The notes under the pieces were generated by a model. It was not told where the DNA came from. It worked only from the letters and a program-made list of their open reading frames with translations, and made no database searches. Position numbers and translations under genes: made by a program. Below are positions 61,314-64,000 of a DNA stretch of 64,000 bases, piece after piece. This stretch comes from Embiotoca jacksoni. Its lineage: Eukaryota > Chordata > Actinopteri > Embiotocidae. How positions within the stretch are numbered: position 1 is the stretch's first letter; every line of letters begins with the position of its first letter. The stretch lies in contig JAKOON010000004.1 in the NCBI GenBank assembly GCA_022577435.1, positions 4,611,001 to 4,675,000 on the forward strand, in the 5' to 3' direction.

Positions 61314-62770
61314 CGACTCATCCTTATAAACAACATTAGTCCTGCCTCTTTGATATCTACTCTAAGTCATAAAACAAGGCCGGCCCCAGACTTTATCTTG
61401 TCAAAAACCGACACTTTCACCGTCTACTTCCTCGTTGCATTTTTTTCTGTCATGATAATGATGGTACAAAGTCCATGTTGTCTGGGCCTTTTTAAAGGAC
61501 TAACCAAACGCCTTGCATCGAACTCATACTTGTAATACAGTCTCAAGGCAAGACTGTTGAACTCTTGAAATAATTTTATATTTTCTGTCTTTCTAGGATG
61601 CCCCAATATGCTATTATTAAAACCATGACCATCAATTTTAACATCTTTAAACGAACACTGGGGTTCACCATATCCAGATGAATATGAAATCAATTCAGGT
61701 GTCCACTTTCAGTGGTTCGTGGTCAAATCCTGACCGCCTGATACTGTGACACCTTTAGGTAACAAGTTTATATCTGAGAATCTGTGTTTGATTTGCTAAC
61801 TTGTGGCCCACCTGTCTGCCTTCTTCATTCACGCGACATTGTTGCAGTAAAATGTGAAAAGTTCCGTTTAAAGGATGCTTGAAGTCACATGACGACCATT
61901 CAAAGGTTACAACGTTTAAAGTCACCTCTTCTTCTAAAGGGGAGTCATACAAGATTCACAATCTGGGAGAGTTCGCTGCTGTAAAACATGTTTGTGTAAA
62001 GTGAGCAGCGGGCCGAGTCGTGTTGTTATGGTTGTGTGTGTGTGTGTGTGTGTGTGTTAATATGTCACTGTGTGTTACATGACATCAGTGTGTCCTGCTC
62101 ACAGCAGAGCAGCTGGGATTGCTGATTGTGAACAGGTGCCGCAGCTGAGACTTTCTGAGTTAGTATTTCACTGTTTCTCGCAGCGTGTGCCTTCACACAC
62201 GTGTCTGTATGTATGGCCCGCGTGTGTCTTTGTGTGTGCATGTGGCCACAAATGTAAGCATGTGTGCACATTAACCAGAATGGGTGACAATGTGCTGTTG
62301 TGTGGTGAGAAACCTAATAGCCAAGGACACAGTAGCTCAGCAGCAGCTGTCCCATCGCTGCACCTCCTGTTACACTCATAGCTGTTGACACAAGTAAAAC
62401 TCTAACCTCTGTACATTTTCATCCTTTACATTCAGATAGAGGATTGCATATTCTTAAAAAGAAAGAGGGAACATGAAAGGCATAAACTTCTTTTATTTGT
62501 TCCTGAAAAGGTGACCTCTTCCACATGTGTGGCAACAGGGAGGTGGCCTTTACAGTGCAACTCAAACTATTTAGTGTAAAATGTCAAGAAAACTAAGGCG
62601 TGTAAATGCATGATGGCTCATCGTGCCGGTGTAGATGTGGCCATTACAGTAAAATCTGTAAATCTGTAAATCTGTTAAGTTGCGACAGCTGTCAAGCTTT
62701 ATAAATGCATTGATGTATGCAGTACCACACATGCCTCTGAAATGTGGTGCAAAATAAAATACTTTAAATG

Positions 62771-63060
62771 TACTTAAAACAGCAGTGTAGGATTTAATGA
62801 CATCTGGTATTAATGTTGTAAATGACACCCAGCTGAACACCTCTTGCTTCACGCTCTCCTGCCAAGCATCTAGAAGAATCCAGTGTCTGAAACAAGTTGC
62901 AAACACAACACTGATAGAGCTGACTGTATCATCATTTTTACATGGCGAAGTTGTTGCAAACACTATTCACAAGCTACATTAATCATTTGCAGTCATTTTT
63001 CTGCCCCCAAATGCAAGCCCAGTATTCACTCAGTTTTAGCTGTTTTTGGTCTCTCTCTAA
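62771..63060 (+). mobile_element. Dispersed teleost repeat, copy B (degenerate)
   Basis: Shares with copy A the ordered blocks TTAAA-CAG-CAGTGTAGGATTTA, CATCT and GTTGTAAATGACACCCAGCT followed by GAAC. It is too diverged for clear boundaries. Confidence 0.4.
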
Positions 63061-63481
63061 CTCACGTTAGCCTCTACTATGCTTTACTGTGCCACTAAGA
63101 GTTTATTTGGTCACCTCAGACTTTGTGTCGTCTTTCTCATTATGTCAATACACAAAAATTATGAATTGTAAGAATGCACTGAAGTGTCTTGTTGATGTTG
63201 TGTGAGACTAACCAGTGGAGCTAGGCAGGTTAAACCACATGTCACCCCTGTCAAAATAAAACAGGCTCACGTTTCATCTGTGCGCTTTATCTTCCCAGAG
63301 CACGGTGGTCTCCCTGAATTGATGCGCGCTCCCGTCAGTTGCTCGGGATACGTGAACGCGCACGTGCCTGCTGCAGATGAAAGTTGAAGCTGCAGAGAGA
63401 GTTTGGAGTTATCTCATCCAAACGCAGCAGACAGCCACACACACCTCAGGACGGATCTGAAGCTCGAAACCGTGACAGAAC

Positions 63482-63533
63482 ATGAGCTCCCTGAGGATGC
63501 TGGCGCTGCCTCTTCTCATCACCTTTCTGCACT
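63482..63533 (+). CDS. Signal-peptide exon of an unidentified secreted or membrane protein (partial)
   Basis: ATG at 63482 opens a short exon encoding MSSLRMLALPLLITFLH, a strong signal-peptide core. It ends in phase 1 at a consensus donor (CACT/GTGAGT). The upstream 150 bp are GC-richer and contain a CACGTG E-box (63361-63366) and a TGAAGCTGCAGAGAGAG-type 5' leader, consistent with a first exon. The rest of the gene lies beyond the window; remaining bases 63534-64000 look like intron. I cannot identify the product. Confidence 0.6.
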
Positions 63534-64000
63534 GTGAGTTTTTCAAGTTTTCACATCTTTCAAAACAGTTTTCTAACATCGACAAAGAGGGCGTAATAAG
63601 CACACACATCTCAGCGAGGTGTCAGGTGGAAAAAGTAGTCGTAGGCTGTCCAGCAAGTTAGCGTACAGGCTTACTTTAAACGGAGGGTTTTTTTTTACCT
63701 TCTGTTTTAGTTTCATGGTTTGTTGTATGTTTTTAGTGTGTTTTTGTTATGTTTAATTGAACTTAAAACAATTCTATTGTGTTTAAATGAACCTTATGTT
63801 TTAAGACCCTTCAAAGTGGTGTTAATATTCTATTTGGAGCTTTTTCATGTCTCAGAAAACAGCTGCAATACCGTTTCCCCTAGTATTTCCGACTTAACAT
63901 AACAGTAAAGATTCATTGTTACTTACAAAAACAGGCAAAAAATAAAAGATGCTGTAAAAACATCCTATTGTGTATGAATTTTTTAATGTATTAAAAGTTT
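63534..64000 (+). other. Presumed first intron of the last gene
   Basis: AT-rich sequence after the GTGAGT donor, with no further exon recognised before the window end. Confidence 0.5.

Larger units (their letters stand above)
61145..63481. other. Head-to-head region, lectin (-) and the last gene (+)
   Basis: About 2.3 kb with the lectin promoter near 61.15-61.3 kb, a GT microsatellite (62033-62058), the degenerate repeat copy B and, close to 63481, a GC-richer 5' region. No exon was recognised. Confidence 0.5.

Overview
This window is eukaryotic nuclear DNA, almost certainly from a ray-finned (teleost, probably percomorph) fish. Genes are split into short exons with GT-AG introns. The intergenic DNA is AT-rich, with many GT/CA, TA and GAA microsatellites and long homopolymers. 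The decoded proteins are close to vertebrate ones, and fish-type transposon fragments are present. Gene models were built by hand from exon translations, splice sites and phase; no alignment or database search was run.

Layout. (1) 1-7.4 kb: last coding exon of pou2f1 (+) with a very long 3' UTR. (2) 7.8-12.6 kb: a seven-exon CD3-zeta-like adaptor gene (cd247-like, -), tail to tail with pou2f1. (3) 14.5-21.4 kb: a lamp1-like lysosomal membrane protein gene (+) with only one luminal LAMP domain. (4) 22.8-26.1 kb: grtp1 (-), a TBC Rab-GAP. (5) 28.7-32.7 kb: dcun1d2 (-), a neddylation co-E3, with a GC-AG intron and a coding exon 1 consisting only of the start codon. (6) 36.1-45.5 kb: tfdp1 (+), the E2F dimerisation partner. 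(7) 46.4-50.9 kb: grk1 (+), rhodopsin kinase. (8) 51.1-53.5 kb: a mettl21c-like lysine methyltransferase gene (-). (9) 57.6-61.1 kb: a secreted C-type lectin with a long acidic, internally repeated N-terminal region (-). (10) 63.48 kb: the signal-peptide exon of an unidentified gene (+), cut off by the window end.

The genes do not form one pathway; they are a syntenic neighbourhood. As far as I recall human gene order, pou2f1-cd247 matches 1q24 and lamp1-grtp1-dcun1d2-tfdp1-grk1 matches 13q34 (mettl21c is also on 13q). The window therefore spans a junction of two ancestral blocks at about 12.6-14.6 kb. Several human 13q34 neighbours (ADPRHL1, TMCO3, ATP4B) are missing between the retained genes.

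I found no clearly undescribed multi-gene system. The most unusual points are the one-domain LAMP1-like protein (a probable transposon remnant lies just before the exon that now follows its signal peptide), the one-ITAM zeta-like chain with a lysine-rich tail, the acidic-repeat C-type lectin, a CLEAR/CRE motif cluster at lamp1, and a long G/C-tract hairpin near dcun1d2.
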